Part shown: one piece after another, positions 12,735-23,299 of the stretch
Layout of the letters: every line of letters begins with the position of its first letter
Numbering within the stretch: the first letter of the stretch is position 1
Source of the DNA: Chaenocephalus aceratus
Taxonomy: Eukaryota > Chordata > Actinopteri > Perciformes > Channichthyidae
Direction: 5' to 3'
Assembly (NCBI GenBank): GCA_023974075.1
Contig: JAMFTG010000256.1
Location: forward strand, 16,001 to 80,000
Length of the DNA: 64,000 bases
Notes under the pieces: model-generated
The model's database searches: none
Seen by the model: only the letters and a program-made list of their open reading frames with translations
Told to the model about the DNA's origin: nothing
Position numbers and translations under genes: made by a program

Positions 12735-13569
12735 TTGGGAGTCATGTCGTTACTTTGTCGAGAATGTGGCCATGTAATAAGCGGGATAATGTGCACATTG
12801 CATAATGTGCCTTCATGCCGATCTAGATCCCTCCGCTTCGCGTCGGGCTCCTGATCAGCCTGTCGGTGTTCTTTTCCCCATAATAACCGCGTCGCTGCAC
12901 ATTATCCCTTGCATATGATTATATAGAGTCATTATTCATTTGTTTTAAAGCAGGAGTCGCAAAAGCTTGCCTCGGGGAGGGAGAAAAAGAGCCAAAGCGG
13001 AGAATAAACGGCAACCATGCAAGGGAAGTCTTCTTCGCTGCTTTTGTGGCAGACTACAGCGCCACTTCCAGGCCTGGCATATGTACTACAGCGTCTCCAG
13101 CGCTTTCGAGCAGCAATGGCTGGCCGTGGCCCAACCTCTCATTCCCCTGATAGGTGGAGAATTGACCAATAGCCGTAGCGCCACTTTACTGACGTCAGTA
13201 AAGTGTTCAAATCTGGATCAGTCTGTATCAGATCCGTTGCAGCCCCTCTTTTAGAGATTTGGGTATGGAGGAAAATAGAGAGGGTTGTGTTTTCTGACAC
13301 TTGGTGAGTTCCCTGGAACACCGGGGACACATATTCATGTGTAAAAGACGTACAAAAGTGCATTTTGCATGATAGGTCCCCTTTAAATATGTTGAATGAG
13401 AATAAGGATGGATATACAGTATGGTGAGTGTATTTCAATATTACAAACACAATCCCAGTATAGAAACATTAAGAGTTATCCACACTTTAACTTCTATCGT
13501 TACTTGAAAATGCACGAGGAAAAGATGTGTCATTGCTTTTCAGCATGAATGTATTTATGTGTGTGTTTT

Positions 13570-14184
13570 CATTTCATTTCAAACCTTTATTTATTCAGAT
13601 TGGTCCCATTGAGATCATAGATCTCTTTTTCAAGGGAGACCTGCAGCATATAGATTCCACATGAAACATAAAACAATAAAGGACATTACACATTATATTT
13701 ACAGGATACATAGTTATAGACATTTACAAGTGCCCATTGTATCAGCAAGCATTTCATTTAGCCTAGCTTTAAAAACATGCAGAGGAATGAGATTGCTCAG
13801 TTTCAATTCTTGCTGAAGATTGTTCCAAGCAAGTGGAGCTGCGCACATAAAAGCTGTCTTACCGAAGACAGTCCTTGCTCTTGGCACATCTAACAAGACC
13901 ACATCATGCGATCTCAGACAGTAGCTGCTTGCAACTCTCCGTGTTATCAGAGAGCAGATATAATACGGGAGTTTACCCAACAAAGCTTTATAGATAAACG
14001 TGTACCAGTGACTGAGCCTCCGTACAGAGAGTGATGGTAAACCTGCCTTGGTATACAGGGTACAGTGATGTGTAAGCGCTTTACAATTTGTGACAAATCT
14101 CAGAGCACTGTGATACGCAGCATCCAATTTGCTCAGGTAATTGGCAGGTGCATTCATATACAACAAATCCCCATAGTCCAGCAC
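13570..14184 (-). pseudogene. LINE reverse transcriptase C-terminus and 3' UTR
   Basis: The frame from 14184 to 13714 reads LDYGDLLYMNA, LDAAYHSALRFVTNCKALTH, LSHWYTFIYKALLGKLPYYI and APLAWNNLQQELKL, the conserved region downstream of the catalytic core of fish LINE-type RTs. The remaining plus-strand sequence to about 13570 is the 3' UTR. It is 5'-truncated, as is usual for LINE copies. The subfamily was not assigned. Confidence 0.85.
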
Positions 14185-14189
14185 AGGTA

Positions 14190-15897
14190 AAAAGGTGTGT
14201 GTGTGAGTGTGTGTGTTTCTTCACCCATGCCTTATCCTACCAGAATCCCTGTGTTGTTGTAAATTAGAAAATCTCTGCTGCTCTGGTCCCCCTCTATTCT
14301 CGTTTCCTTTTTGGCTTACAAAAACCTAATAACAGACCAAGTAACAATCAGCAACACATTGTTTTTTCAGCATTTCTAAGAACTAATTTCAGGATTTATT
14401 TCTGCTATTCCTCATGGAGATATCAGTTTGTTTTCAGAATAAAGTGTAGATGTTGCAAACTGCATTTGTTCACATTAACATGGAAATGGGTGTTGCAATT
14501 ATTACCTTTTATATCTCTAATTCTATATTATATGTCAATTAAAATGCAAAACTCCAATTCCAGGGAAGCTAATTCAACTAAAAATATATTTATTCAGATG
14601 TATATTATACATTGTGTCGTGTATGTTTACTTTACTGTGTCGGCTACATATTTCTAAAACATCGTATTTTATACTCCATTTAAGCTCAAGTGCTACCTTA
14701 TCTGTGTTTTTGCTGTATGAACTATACATCAGCCACCAGACAGGCACTTTTCCCGAAGAGTAAAATAACAGAGAAAAAACGGGTTGTATTTTCACATAAA
14801 CATGTTTTGTGTGATTTTTCTGTTGCTGCGTACATGTTGCCCCGTGTTAGAGTGAGCAGTGTGTATTCGCCTGTGTTTACTGACCACTTGTCTCTATGAC
14901 CTCTGAGCCAAGCTGTCTGTGACAAGAGCTCATATCCGTCAGAAATAACAGCGAGGGGGAGATGACAGGGAGACCAGAGACAGAGCTGCAGGGGAAATGG
15001 GTCAGTTAGAAACATCTAAAAGGTGGTGGTGGGCTTGTCAGACTCTCAAATAGCAGAGATGGAGGGTGGAGGAGATTGTACGTACTAGAATATATATCTC
15101 AGGAAGGTGAAAGGTCTCATTTCAAGATGGGTCTGTAATCAAGTCTATCTATCTGTATGATGCCACTGCCAGATGAGACTGTAAACATGTCACATTCATG
15201 TAGGTTTTTGCAGACAGACAATAATTTTCCCTTTGACAGTTTTTATTTCATACAAGTTGCTGGATTCTAAGATATAAGAACGTTTTGGAGACAATAGAAG
15301 TAATTAACAAGAATACATTTGAGATTGTCTTTGAAAGGCTGCAGATGAAAAATAAACTAAAGTTTTAAGAGTTTTTGCTGCCAGCAGATGGTGGAACGAA
15401 AGCACAGAAATCACTGACAAACATGATTATCTTTTCATTGTTTATTGTAACTCTAACAAGTATTGATTTAGTTTAACAATGTTTGAGAATTCCACACACA
15501 ATCAGGAGCAATTTATAATAATTGTATTCTGCCAGACGAAGCAAAATCAATGTTAGAGACTTTTACACAACTCAGACTTAGCAACTCAATATAAAAACTG
15601 ATTTTAGTGAACAAAGATAGCAATTTAAAATAAATGAGAGATGATGGATGCATACTTTTTAGCCAAAATTGAAAATCTGTGGGTGTAGAGGTTAGACTGT
15701 TCTGATAACATGTTGTGACTATTCATGAGCGAAATATAAATCCAAATCAGTGTGACCCAGACTGCAGGGATATTATAATGCTGGAAGTTCGATTGGTCAA
15801 ATATTCCTTGAAACCAAGCTGACATTATCTATAAAACATACTTCACATTTATTTTCCTCTCCACAAAAACTAGGAGAGTGTCAGGATTCTCATGTTA
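14190..15897. other. No gene recognised
   Basis: Non-coding, moderately AT-rich, without microsatellites or recognisable termini. Short overlapping frames show no domain signal. Confidence 0.45.
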
Positions 15898-16118
15898 TGT
15901 CACGGTTGTAGTTTTGTATGTCTGGTTATGGATGTTTTCCTCTTGGTATATTGTCTGGTCCTTTTCCCTGTGTTTTTCCTCCTGTCGTCGTTAGTTTCCC
16001 TGGTGTGTCTAGTTGTCTGATTGTGTTCACCTGTGGCCCTTGTGTTTCTCCTCCCCTGTCCGGCTGTTTCTCATCTTGTGATTACCCCTCCCTGTATTTA
16101 GTCTCTTCCTGTGTTCAG

Positions 16119-17153
16119 TAGTGCTGTAGCGACGCGTCAACGACTTCAAAATATCGTCGACGACATATTTCCGCGTCGCTACACACACGTGGGTGTGTAA
16201 ACAAAGCAACAAGCAGTTCGCAATAGCACTTCAAACACAATGGAGACTGAAACGGCTACCACCTCCTCCTCACAGGATTGCGCACGAAGCCCTCAAACGA
16301 AAACATCTCGCCCTAGGTCTTCAAAAGCATGGGAATATTTTAAAGTTAGTCCAAAACGCAAAGATATTGTCATTTGCAGTCTTTGCCAAATGGAGTTGGC
16401 ATATCACACAAGCACAACGGCTATGTTGGAACATTTAAAGCGGCAGCTAGCTGTGGTGGCTACCATTAGCAGCTAGCATTTGCTCTCCGATTTTTACATA
16501 AAAATGGAATTATGGATTATAAATTCAATAATTTGTTTATACATAGACGTTAAAAACCTATGGATTAACCGATTCAGCCGCGTTTTTTCTCATTTTAATG
16601 CCATTGAACACGTCTTTTGATCAGATTGACAGCTACGGTGGTGAGACGATCTCCCTAGAAGCTCTGTAAAGGTACGTGTTGTGATGACTGTATTTGCTTC
16701 CCCTGTCGCGAGTCCGGATCACTCAGTGATGATACTATATACCTACATACTCTGTGGAGTCTCAGCTTTAATCGGATATCTTGTATGTGCAGCTACGATG
16801 AGTAATAAGGGTACTTTTATCTTGAGTTCTGTGCCAATGTCCGTTAGCATTTTTCGCTCATGGGTCATTTAGATGCTTCTTATGAGACTTGTGTTTTGTT
16901 TTGGTAAACATGGTTTGTATCGTCAGTTAGCTGAGATTATTTCCGTTAATCTGGTATAACACATTAATAGTTTGTTAAATATTAAGATCCCCTGAGACAC
17001 AGTATCGTGAACATCTTTTTTTTTACATTACGTTTTTTATGAATTGAACAACAGAAAAATAATCGTTAGATTAGTCGACTAATCGATCAAATAATCGCCC
17101 GATTAATCGTTTTCGAAATAATCGTTTCGAATAATCGTTTCCCCCCAGCACTA
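16119..17153 (+). mobile_element. hAT element with BED zinc finger remnant
   Basis: The termini TAGTGCTG and CAGCACTA are inverted repeats. The perfect 8-bp duplication GTGTTCAG lies at 16111-16118 and 17154-17161. The transposase core is gone; only an N-terminal BED finger frame remains. The middle (about 16445-16990) is a piece of another repeat also seen reversed at 54.79-55.11 kb and near 59.6 and 61.3 kb. Confidence 0.92.
16240..16476 (+). pseudogene. BED-type zinc finger N-terminus of hAT transposase
   Basis: A 78-residue frame. SKAWEYFKVSPKRKDIVICS is followed by LCQMELAYHTSTTAMLEHLK, giving the aromatic WEYF, the CxxC pair (CSLC) and the first His of a BED finger. The frame then runs into unrelated repeat sequence and stops. 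BED fingers bind DNA at the N-terminus of hAT transposases and ZBED proteins. It is too short to be a functional transposase. Confidence 0.8.
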
Positions 17154-17741
17154 GTGTTCAGTGTTGGTTCGTCTTTTGTTTGTGAATGAGTTCACCGGTG
17201 AGAGTTCTGTTTTGTCCAAGTTATTTTTATTTTATCCTTGAAATAAAGGCTTTTTTCAGCGTTATCTGCATTTGGGTCCTGCTTGCTTCACTCACCGTAA
17301 CAGTACGAACCAACCAAATATGGGCCCAGCAGATCCTTTGGAGCAGGAATTATTGGATTTTTCCTTTTTTTTTGGCTAACTGCTCTGATCGATGGAGGGG
17401 AGCGTCGGGGTTCAGCAGCTCTGGCAGAGGCGCACCAGATGGCTACGGAGAAGCCAGGCTTGGTGAAATTCTTACCTGGCTGGATTTTGGATTTCCTCTC
17501 GGTGTGTTATCCCCTGCCATGCTGGCTCCCTGCCTCCCAATTCCCATTATGATACCACATGCATTGGTGTGTTCCGTCTGGATTCAACCCTTGCTTCTGC
17601 CCCAGTTCCTGCTCCTGTCCAAGAGCCGTTCTCTGGAACTCGTCTGGCTTTTGGAGGTCCACGGAGCCTCCAAAAGGCTCCTAAGAGAAGGAGTCGCAGG
17701 TCCAGGTTAGCAGCCCTCGCCACAGAAGCCATGCTTTGGGC

Positions 17742-17996
17742 TCCAGTACAGGCCCCAGCAGCCATGGTTCCAGCCCCAGCAGCCATGGTTCCGGCTCCAG
17801 TACAGGCCCCAGCAGCCATGGTTCCAGTCCCAGTTCTGGCCCCAGCAGCCATGGTTCCGGCCCCTGCAGCCATGGTTCCAGTCCCAGTTCTGGCCCCAGC
17901 AGCCATGGTTCCGGCCCCTGCAGCCATGGTTCCAGCCCCAGCAGCCATGGTTCCAGCCTCAGTCCTGGCCCCAGCAGCCATGGTTTCGACTCCAGC
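17742..17996 (+). repeat. Minisatellite, ~18-21 bp units encoding Ala/Pro/Val/Met
   Basis: The unit GCCCCAGCAGCCATGGTTCC recurs more than ten times with variant spacers (CCAGTTCTG, CCAGTACAG). All three frames stay open, which produces overlapping frames on both strands. In frame 17569-18063 it reads APAAMVPAP repeats after a basic segment. This could be a decayed retroelement gag linker; there is no evidence of a cellular gene. Confidence 0.85.
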
Positions 17997-18382
17997 CCCT
18001 CGTCTCCGGCCGACGCCAGCTCCCCGTTTATTGGAGGTAATGTTCTCCATGGCTGAACTCTGAATCCCAGTAGGCTCCTCTGTCTCTCAGGTTTCTTCCT
18101 GTTTGCAGACGCTTTCTCTTCTCACCTCATCTTTTCATCTCTCTCTTTCTGTCTTTTTTCCCATTGGATTTGTAGCCTGTAAAGATCAAATTCAGGCTGG
18201 ATCTCTTGCTCTCCCCGTTGTCTTTCCTCCCTCACACTTCACTGCTGCGTCCCCTGTTTCCTCTTCATTAATGTCCCAGAGGAAACAGTTAGAGAGTCAA
18301 CTGCAAAGTGTCCTCTCTGTGGTGCATATACATCTATGTGTTTTAATTTGTATTTAGAAAATCAGAGCTGTAGAGACACCAA

Positions 18383-18535
18383 GCTTTTATACATAAATAT
18401 GTGTCCCCGGTGTGTAAGGAGACTCACAAAGTTTCAGAAAATACAACCCTCTCTCTTTTCCTCCTTACACACATCTCGAAAAAAAGAAATGCGACCAATA
18501 TGACGTCATTGGTGGCACACGTGACACGTCCCAAC
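18383..18535 (+). repeat. Fragment of the TTAA MITE family (copy 3)
   Basis: GCTTTTATACATAAATATGTGTCCCCGGTG and the stretch ending ACCCTCTCTCTTTTCCTCC match 2065-2150 in copy 1. The terminal repeat is missing. The hAT at 18536 is inserted into it. Confidence 0.65.
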
Positions 18536-19308
18536 CAGGGTTTCCGTTAGCCGGTAATTACCGGTTTTTAGCTGGTAAAATTTATAAAAAACCGGTAAAT
18601 TCAAAACCTGACGGTCAAAATGTCTGGTAATAATTAGGGAGGCTCCGATCGATTGGCCGCCGGTCATTATCGGCCGATATTCACTCTTAATAGTTTGATC
18701 GGTGCTCTCTGTAAAGGCCGATCAGGAGAGCTGGATCTGATCGATATGGACATAAACGCGAGTGAAGTGTAACCGGACGCGAGAGAGAGATCAGATCGGC
18801 TGCTGAGTCTGACCGAGACACGCAGCTCTGCATAATCACCTGAAGCCCCGCCCTCTGTTTAGCGGGCTGCAGGAGCTGCATGAGAAACTGACGTGCTGTC
18901 AGGAGAGAGAGAGAGGGAGAGGGGAAAAGAGAGGATCCGTTTCTCCCGTGATATTATTCAAATGTAATGTAAACTTCTGAATAATGTACGTTATCTACTA
19001 CAATTAGTTTGTTTGAATGTAATAATTATGGTGTTCGTTGTTTGTGGAATCATTTATTGAAAAATGAATCTGAATTTTTCGATCTGTTACGATTATAAAC
19101 TGAAGCAATATAAAAATGAGCCCCGTGAACTGAGTTTTAAACTGAAGCATATTTGCTCATAGTCCGGTAATTACCTGCTAACGGAAACTCTGCTACACAA
19201 CTATTATTATTATTATTGAAATATGACCGGTAAGTTTCAAATTAGTCCGGTAAAATAAATTCTGCCCGGACATTTGACCGGCGAGAAAAAATCCTAGCGG
19301 AAACCCTG
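18536..19308. mobile_element. hAT non-autonomous element
   Basis: The ends CAGGGTTTCCGTTAG and CTAGCGGAAACCCTG are inverted repeats, with the perfect 8-bp duplication GTCCCAAC at 18528-18535 and 19309-19316. The interior is rich in ACCGGTAAT motifs near both ends. A different hAT-like start (TAGGGAGGCTCCGATCG) appears at about 18637. No transposase remains. Confidence 0.92.
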
Positions 19309-19605
19309 GTCCCAACCTATCGTCTCCGTATACAGTCGTCTAGCTGAATCCCCTTTCGCAGCTGTGTGTCTGTGTATTCAGGATGTCTGCAGGAGGCACT
19401 TATGGTCCGTCCACACGGCGGCGTGCGTTGAAGCTTCAACGCTTCTGCCCATAAACTTTGAATGGGGTGACATCACGCTTTGCCGAACTGCATTGTGAGA
19501 GCGTCGTTTCGCGTTGCTCGCTTCCAAAGTTGAGCAATGTTCAACTTTTGAAGCTTCGACGGAAGCGTCAGCCAATCAAATCATATGCCAGTACAAGCTC
19601 TAGCC

Positions 19606-21034
19606 CAGGGGTGGCCAACCAGTCAGAGGTTAAGAGCCACATTTGTTCTCTGTTACTGCAAAGAGCCACATCAGACACACAGTCACTGATACCGCTTGTT
19701 TCAGTTTTTTGTTTTCTGGAGACAAGATTTCAACCACGTCACTGATGCATTTTTGTGGCATTGGGATATATTTTTTAAATCCTCTGGAGCAGAGAGAGGA
19801 GCTGTGGATTATTGTTATTGATTATTGCATCAGTGTTTCTTAGGGTCAAAAACACTAAACTCACAACTTCAAATGAAAGCGTTTAGTTATTTAATAAAAG
19901 AGCACATGTTCAATGTGAAAAGTGACAGCAGTTATAGATTATTTGCAATTTGGTGCTATATATATTTAAAAATGTTTTTTTATAGATATAACACCTTGAA
20001 TTGAGCGGGGCTCCGTTACATTGCAGGTATTATTGTGATTGGCTCTTGGGCCACATCAACATTAGATGCGCTGTCATCCTCTCATACAACATATGAGACC
20101 TGACACCACACATACACACGTAGGGAGAGCCGGGACGAAAGTAACACGGGACGAAAGTAACGGAGCGATTTTATCCGAGCCCAAACAACTTTGACCGGTC
20201 AAATTACGTCAGAATGATCAGCATTCAATACTTAACAGACCTACTAAATATCAGGTTTAACTGTCAGGAGTAGCTAGTGTTGTCACGATACCAACATTTT
20301 GGTTTCGATACCAAGTCAAGAATTGCGATTCCGATTATTTTTCTTAAAAAAATGGAAACAGTCTTAAATGTAATTATTGTGCTTTATTTCACACCAGAAC
20401 CATAACCATAACACACACTTTTAAACAATGAGAACAATAAATTAAATAAATGACAAGAATTCGTATTAAATACAATTAATACATGTCTCACAGACAGGCC
20501 TCGTGGTGTCCGTAGGCTTGCCCTCACTGTCAGAGATATCGCTAAAATACATAAAAATGTCGCTTCTGGCGTCTTTTTTGTCAACAAGCCGAGGCGCAGC
20601 GGCAGTTGTACTCCCACTTGCAGCCATGCTTCTCGTTTTCCTCACATGTTCTGGCAGCTAGCACGTGCACGAGAGAGGGGAGGGACTTAGAGCGTGCTTG
20701 AGAGGGGCGGGACTGCAGGCACGGCTGCAGTGCAGGGAGTGGAAGCAGAGAGCTGAACACACACGGCTCTTATTAAAACGGCGCTTTTTCACCGGAGTAC
20801 TTTCCCCCGTCATTCTTAAAGTACCGATACTAATGAAACGGAGGAATCATAACGTTTTTAACGGCAGGGTATCGCGGTATACCTTTCAAGTATCGGTACA
20901 CCGTGCAACACTAGTCAGGAGTCAGTGTCTCTCCCCCAAACTCACACATATAAAATTCTATATGAACTGAAGAGCCGCATGAAACTAGGCAAAGAGCCGC
21001 ATGCGGCTCGAGAGCCGCGGGTTGGCCACCCCTG
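19606..21034. mobile_element. hAT element nested in the MITE
   Basis: The ends CAGGGGTGGCCAACC and GGTTGGCCACCCCTG are perfect 15-bp inverted repeats. The 8-bp duplication CTCTAGCC lies at 19598-19605 and 21035-21042. No transposase was recognised. A segment with tandem GGGACGAAAGTAAC near 20130 and a further hAT lie inside. Confidence 0.93.
20271..20913. mobile_element. hAT element nested in the previous hAT
   Basis: TAGTGTTGTCACGATACC on the left (after four extra bases TAGC) and GGTACACCGTGCAACACTA on the right form imperfect inverted termini. The 8-bp duplication GTCAGGAG is perfect (20263-20270, 20914-20921). This is the innermost of a three-level nest. Confidence 0.85.
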
Positions 21035-21210
21035 CTCTAGCCAATCAAACCGCGTGCTGGTGTGTCCGGGGCGGGAGATTCATGTGATTGGTTGTTGGTC
21101 GAGCTGCAGACACGCCCACCAGCAAGCTTCAACGCACGCCGCCGTGTGGACACTGCGTTAGAGTAAAGTTGTTATATATAATACATATAATGGCACTGTT
21201 CTAGCGGTAA

Positions 21211-22020
21211 ACATTACATTACATTTAGCTGACGCTTTTATCCAAAGCGACTTACAATAAGTACATTCGACCAGGAAGACACAATCTTGAAAGAAAACAG
21301 AATCATATAAGTACATCAGGTTCCATAGAGCCAAACATTTCAAGTGCTACTCAACTGGCTATAGATAAGCCAGTCCTTTATTAGTATATAAGTGCTCTGT
21401 TAGCAGTTATTTGTTAGTCATTCTATCGCTCGAGGTGGAGTCGAAAGAGATGAGTTTTCAGTCTGCGCCGGAAGATGTGCTTTCTGGGTCAGCTGGGGAC
21501 GTATCCTCCTGATGTTGTAAAGCGTGTATCTGCAGCAGCGGGTTGTAGCAGCGATGTTTGCAGTGAAGGACAGTTTGTTATCTAGGATCACATCCAGATT
21601 CCTTGCAGTCTGAGTCGGGGAAAACAACAGAGGTGCTGATGTTGATTGTTAGGTCAAGAGTGGGACAATCTTTTCCCGGAAGGAAAAGCAGTTCAGTCTT
21701 GTCAAGGTTGAGCTTGAGGTGATGAGCAGACATCCACTGAGATGTCAGCTAGACAAGCAGAGATGCGTGCGACAACCTGGGTCTCTGAGCGGGGAAAGGA
21801 CAGAATGAATTGGGTGTCGTCAGCCTAGCAGTGGTATGAAAAACCATGCGGGCTAATGGCTGATCCGAGCGAGTTTGTGTAAAAGGAGAACGAGGAGGGG
21901 ACCAAGAACAGAGCCCTGAGGGACCCCTGTAGTTAATTGACAAGGGTCAGACTCGGACCCTGTCCAAGTTACCCTGTAGGTACGGTCTTTGAGGTATGAG
22001 GTGAGGAGGGAAGTGCAGAG
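21211..22020 (-). pseudogene. L2-like LINE reverse transcriptase relic
   Basis: On the minus strand broken frames give GVPQGSVLGP-like and YHC.ADD-type catalytic pieces near 21930-21815, then ARNLDVILDNKLSFTANIAA and CCRYTLYNIRRIRPQLTQKA near 21600-21480. The 3' end (plus strand 21211) carries the inverse of the GCTTTGGATAAAAGCGTC tail, the same tail as the V-SINE at 3.2 kb, as expected for the L2-type partner LINE. Confidence 0.8.
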
Positions 22021-22084
22021 CCTGAAACTCCAAGTTTTTGGAAAGTGCGAAGGAGGATCTGATGGTTCACACTTAAAAAAGAAA

Positions 22085-22330
22085 TGTCAAGCTATGTGCT
22101 GTATCAGAAACAATGTGCGGCGTTGTTTGGGTTATGGTCTGTTTACATTAGCAAACATGCTAACACTCAGAGCTAACGCTTGTGTACTGGAGAGAATAGG
22201 TGTAGTAATGTCATGTTGTAACCCCTGCGAGAGAGAAACGTTTGAGCTCCATCCTGTTTCAGAAATAATGCTTGGGAACATAATATGGCATTTAATCACT
22301 GCAGCGTTTTGCTGAGTTTCTCCCGGTAAA
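22085..22330 (+). repeat. Fragment of the TTAA MITE family (copy 4)
   Basis: TATCAGAAACAATG, GTTTACATTAGCAA and CTAACACTCAGAGCTAAC match copy 1 at 2240-2330 in the same orientation. Both ends are missing. Confidence 0.7.
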
Positions 22331-22429
22331 AAAACTCTCTTAGCAGGGGAAAGCTGTGTGATGATGTACAAAGGGGAGTGGCTTGCAGCAGCTGTTCCAT
22401 TTTAAGCTACGGTCACAGAATAAGGCCTT

Positions 22430-23235
22430 TTGGAACATCAGGTGCTCTTTTGCAAACTTCAAACGTTGCAGCAAATGTTTGTTCTGGACAGCAGTGGCTT
22501 CCTCCGTGGTGTCCTCCCATGAACTCCATTCTTGTTCAGTGTTTTACGTATCGTAGATTTGTCAACAGAGATGTTGGCATGTGCAGAGATTTCTTAAGTC
22601 TCCTAGCTGACACCTAGGCTTCTTCTTCAACTCATTGAGCATTCTGCGCTGTGCTCTTGCAGTCATCTTTACAGGACGGCCACTCCTAGGGGAGAGTAGC
22701 AACAGTGCTGAACTTTCTCATTTATAGACCAAACTTATCTACCGTGGACGATGACATCAAGGCTTTCAGAGATACTTTTGTAACCCTTTCCAGATTTATG
22801 CAAGTCAACAATTCTTAATCGTAGGTCTTCTGAGAGCTCTTTTGTGCGAGGCATGGTTCACATCTGGCAATTGCTTCTTAAGAATAGCAAAGTCAAAACT
22901 GGTGTGTATTTTTTATAGGGCAGGGCAGCTTCAACCAACACCTCCAATCTCGTCTCATTGATGGACTCCAGGTTGGCTGACTCCTGACTCCAATTAGCTC
23001 TTGGAGAGTCTTTAGCCTAGGGCTTCACATACTTTTTCCACCCTGCCACTGTGAATGTTTACATGGTGTGTTCAATAAAAAACATGAAAACATATAATTG
23101 TTTGTGTGGTATTGTTTCAAGCAGACTATGGTTTGTCTATTGTTGTGATTTAGATGAAGATCAGAACACATTTTATGGACCAACTTATGCAGAAATCCAG
23201 GTAATTCCAAAGGGTTCACATACTTTTCTTGCAAA
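22430..23235 (-). pseudogene. Tc1/mariner-like transposon remnant
   Basis: The right end carries GGGTTCACATACTTTTCTTGCAAACTGTA, the inverse of a fish Tc1-type terminus, ending at TA. The minus-strand frame from the ATG at 22854 reads [20 protein letters not shown] and SGKGYKSIS, a Tc1-type helix-turn-helix N-terminus. It breaks after about 40 codons and continues as fragments (SGRP-like) toward 22640. The catalytic DDE region and left terminus are absent. Confidence 0.8.
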
Positions 23236-23299
23236 CTGTACATGCATACAAACATATATAACACCACTTCAGGCAAGGGAAATACCCCCAAATACATAA

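Larger units (their letters stand above)
8366..13382. mobile_element. TTAA-flanked element, copy 2 (reversed), split by a copia insertion
   Basis: The left end (TTAA 8362-8365, then AGGACACCTATCATGCTATA) matches the inverted right end of copy 1 at 2678. The right end (GCATGATAGGTCCC, TTAA 13383-13386) matches its inverted left end. The copia element and its 5-bp duplicate occupy 8738-12739. Without them about 1.0 kb remains, longer than copy 1, so this copy has extra internal sequence. No transposase was recognised. Confidence 0.7.
15898..17302 (+). mobile_element. Gypsy-like LTR interrupted by a hAT element
   Basis: The unit starts TGTCACGGT and ends ACCGTAACA, has AATAAA upstream of its end (near 17242), and measures about 360 bp once the hAT at 16119-17153 and one duplicate are removed. 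Directly downstream is GTACGAACCAACCAAATATGG followed by a gag-like start (MGPADPLEQE). This arrangement is common in fish Ty3/Gypsy elements. The exact left edge is uncertain; a second TGTCAGG lies about 20 bp upstream. Confidence 0.65.
19409..21151. mobile_element. MITE with 28-bp terminal inverted repeats, split by a hAT
   Basis: GTCCACACGGCGGCGTGCGT with its TGAAGCTT continuation starts at 19409, and its exact inverse ends at 21151. With the inserted hAT and one duplicate (1437 bp) removed, the element is about 0.3 kb. Target duplication and superfamily are not clear. Confidence 0.8.

Noticed and set aside
17547..18063. Open frames on both strands with Ala/Pro/Met/Val or Gly/Ala/Thr repeats
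   Set aside because: A GC-rich minisatellite with a unit length divisible by three keeps frames open. There is no domain, splice or promoter support.
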